Assembly: GCA_002358975.1 (NCBI GenBank)
Contig: DEPX01000050.1
Location: 5,083 to 10,960 of the forward strand
Direction of reading: 5' to 3'
From: Micrococcaceae bacterium UBA3381
GTDB taxonomy: Bacteria; Actinomycetota; Actinomycetes; Actinomycetales; Micrococcaceae
DNA length: 5,878 nt
This document shows, piece by piece, positions 5,733 to 5,878 of this stretch. Below the pieces are notes generated by a model. The model saw only the letters and a list, made by a program, of their open reading frames with translations, had not been told where the DNA came from and ran no database searches. The position numbers and the translations under genes were made by a program. Within the stretch, counting starts at the first letter, position 1. Every line of letters begins with the position of its first letter.

Positions 5733-5878
5733 ATCGTTTAATTCGATACGTAGTGTTTCAGGCGAACGGACTTGCTAGGCAGGTAAGCACCGAACTCTGG
5801 GCCAGATGACAGAAATAATTCCACTGGGCCGAGCTACATAGTAGTTATAAGCCGCTCAGACTTCGCTGAATATGGCTT

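Larger units (their letters stand above)
5564..5878. other. Non-coding leader region upstream of the permease gene
   Basis: These 315 nt have no convincing gene on either strand. They contain the permease RBS, the weak promoter and the inverted repeat. Farther upstream are a short palindrome (TCTGG at 5796-5800 with CCAGA at 5802-5806) and two copies of CTGGGCC (5797 and 5824). One minus-strand frame is interrupted only by a TAG at 5836-5834 between the window edge and a TAA at 5740-5738, but I recognise no protein in it. What lies upstream cannot be judged from this window. Confidence 0.5.

Noticed and set aside
5796..5830. Palindrome TCTGG-G-CCAGA plus a second CTGGGCC as a terminator of an upstream gene
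   Set aside because: A one-base loop cannot form an RNA hairpin without opening the stem, and no T-run follows; left as unexplained sequence.
5738..5878. Minus-strand frame with a single TAG, as the end of an upstream gene or a pseudogene
   Set aside because: Too short at the window edge, no recognisable motif, and the other frames are stop-rich; cannot be told from chance.

Overview
This window is a stretch of bacterial chromosome with every recognisable gene on the minus strand. The protein sequences look actinobacterial: the aldehyde dehydrogenase carries the LELGGNDA version of the catalytic-Glu motif, and the oligopeptide-transporter homologue has the GGLGL loop and AWLADR segment I associate with actinobacterial relatives. 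Base composition looks only moderate in GC (judged by eye, with many TTA, AAA and AGA codons), so a lower-GC actinomycete such as a Corynebacterium-like or Micrococcaceae-like organism is my best guess. The genus is not established. Two of the four genes start with TTG.

Layout in transcription order, from right to left. Positions 5564-5878 are a non-coding leader with a weak promoter candidate and a cluster of TAACG/CGTTA elements. Then come a 12-TM APC-superfamily amino acid/amine permease (5563-4142), an NAD(P)-dependent aldehyde dehydrogenase (4062-2629) and a FAD-dependent oxidase of the monomeric sarcosine oxidase / N-methyltryptophan oxidase family (2564-1338). The gaps are 79 and 64 nt, and the three probably form one operon. 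Positions 961-1337 are intergenic. They hold what may be a decayed fragment of a pyridoxamine-phosphate-oxidase-like gene, plus a promoter/operator-like segment. Last comes the first 320 codons of a POT/PTR2-family (proton-dependent oligopeptide transporter type) gene (960 to 1, cut by the window edge).

How they may work together: the permease imports an amine or amino acid. The flavoprotein oxidises it with O2 to an imine that hydrolyses to an aldehyde, releasing H2O2 and an amine or ammonia. The aldehyde dehydrogenase then makes the carboxylic acid. The oxidase is unusual for its family. It contains no cysteine at all, so FAD cannot be linked through the usual Cys, and both residues that hold the substrate carboxylate in sarcosine oxidase are replaced, although the O2-activating Lys is kept. 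This suggests an amine substrate without an alpha-carboxylate. The POT homologue is unusual too: four conserved polar or charged positions are replaced, including the first Glu of ExxER and the TM4 Lys. The upstream regions of the operon and of the POT gene share an 8-mer and related elements, so they may be co-regulated.

No RNA genes, CRISPR arrays, insertion sequences or convincing intrinsic terminators were seen.
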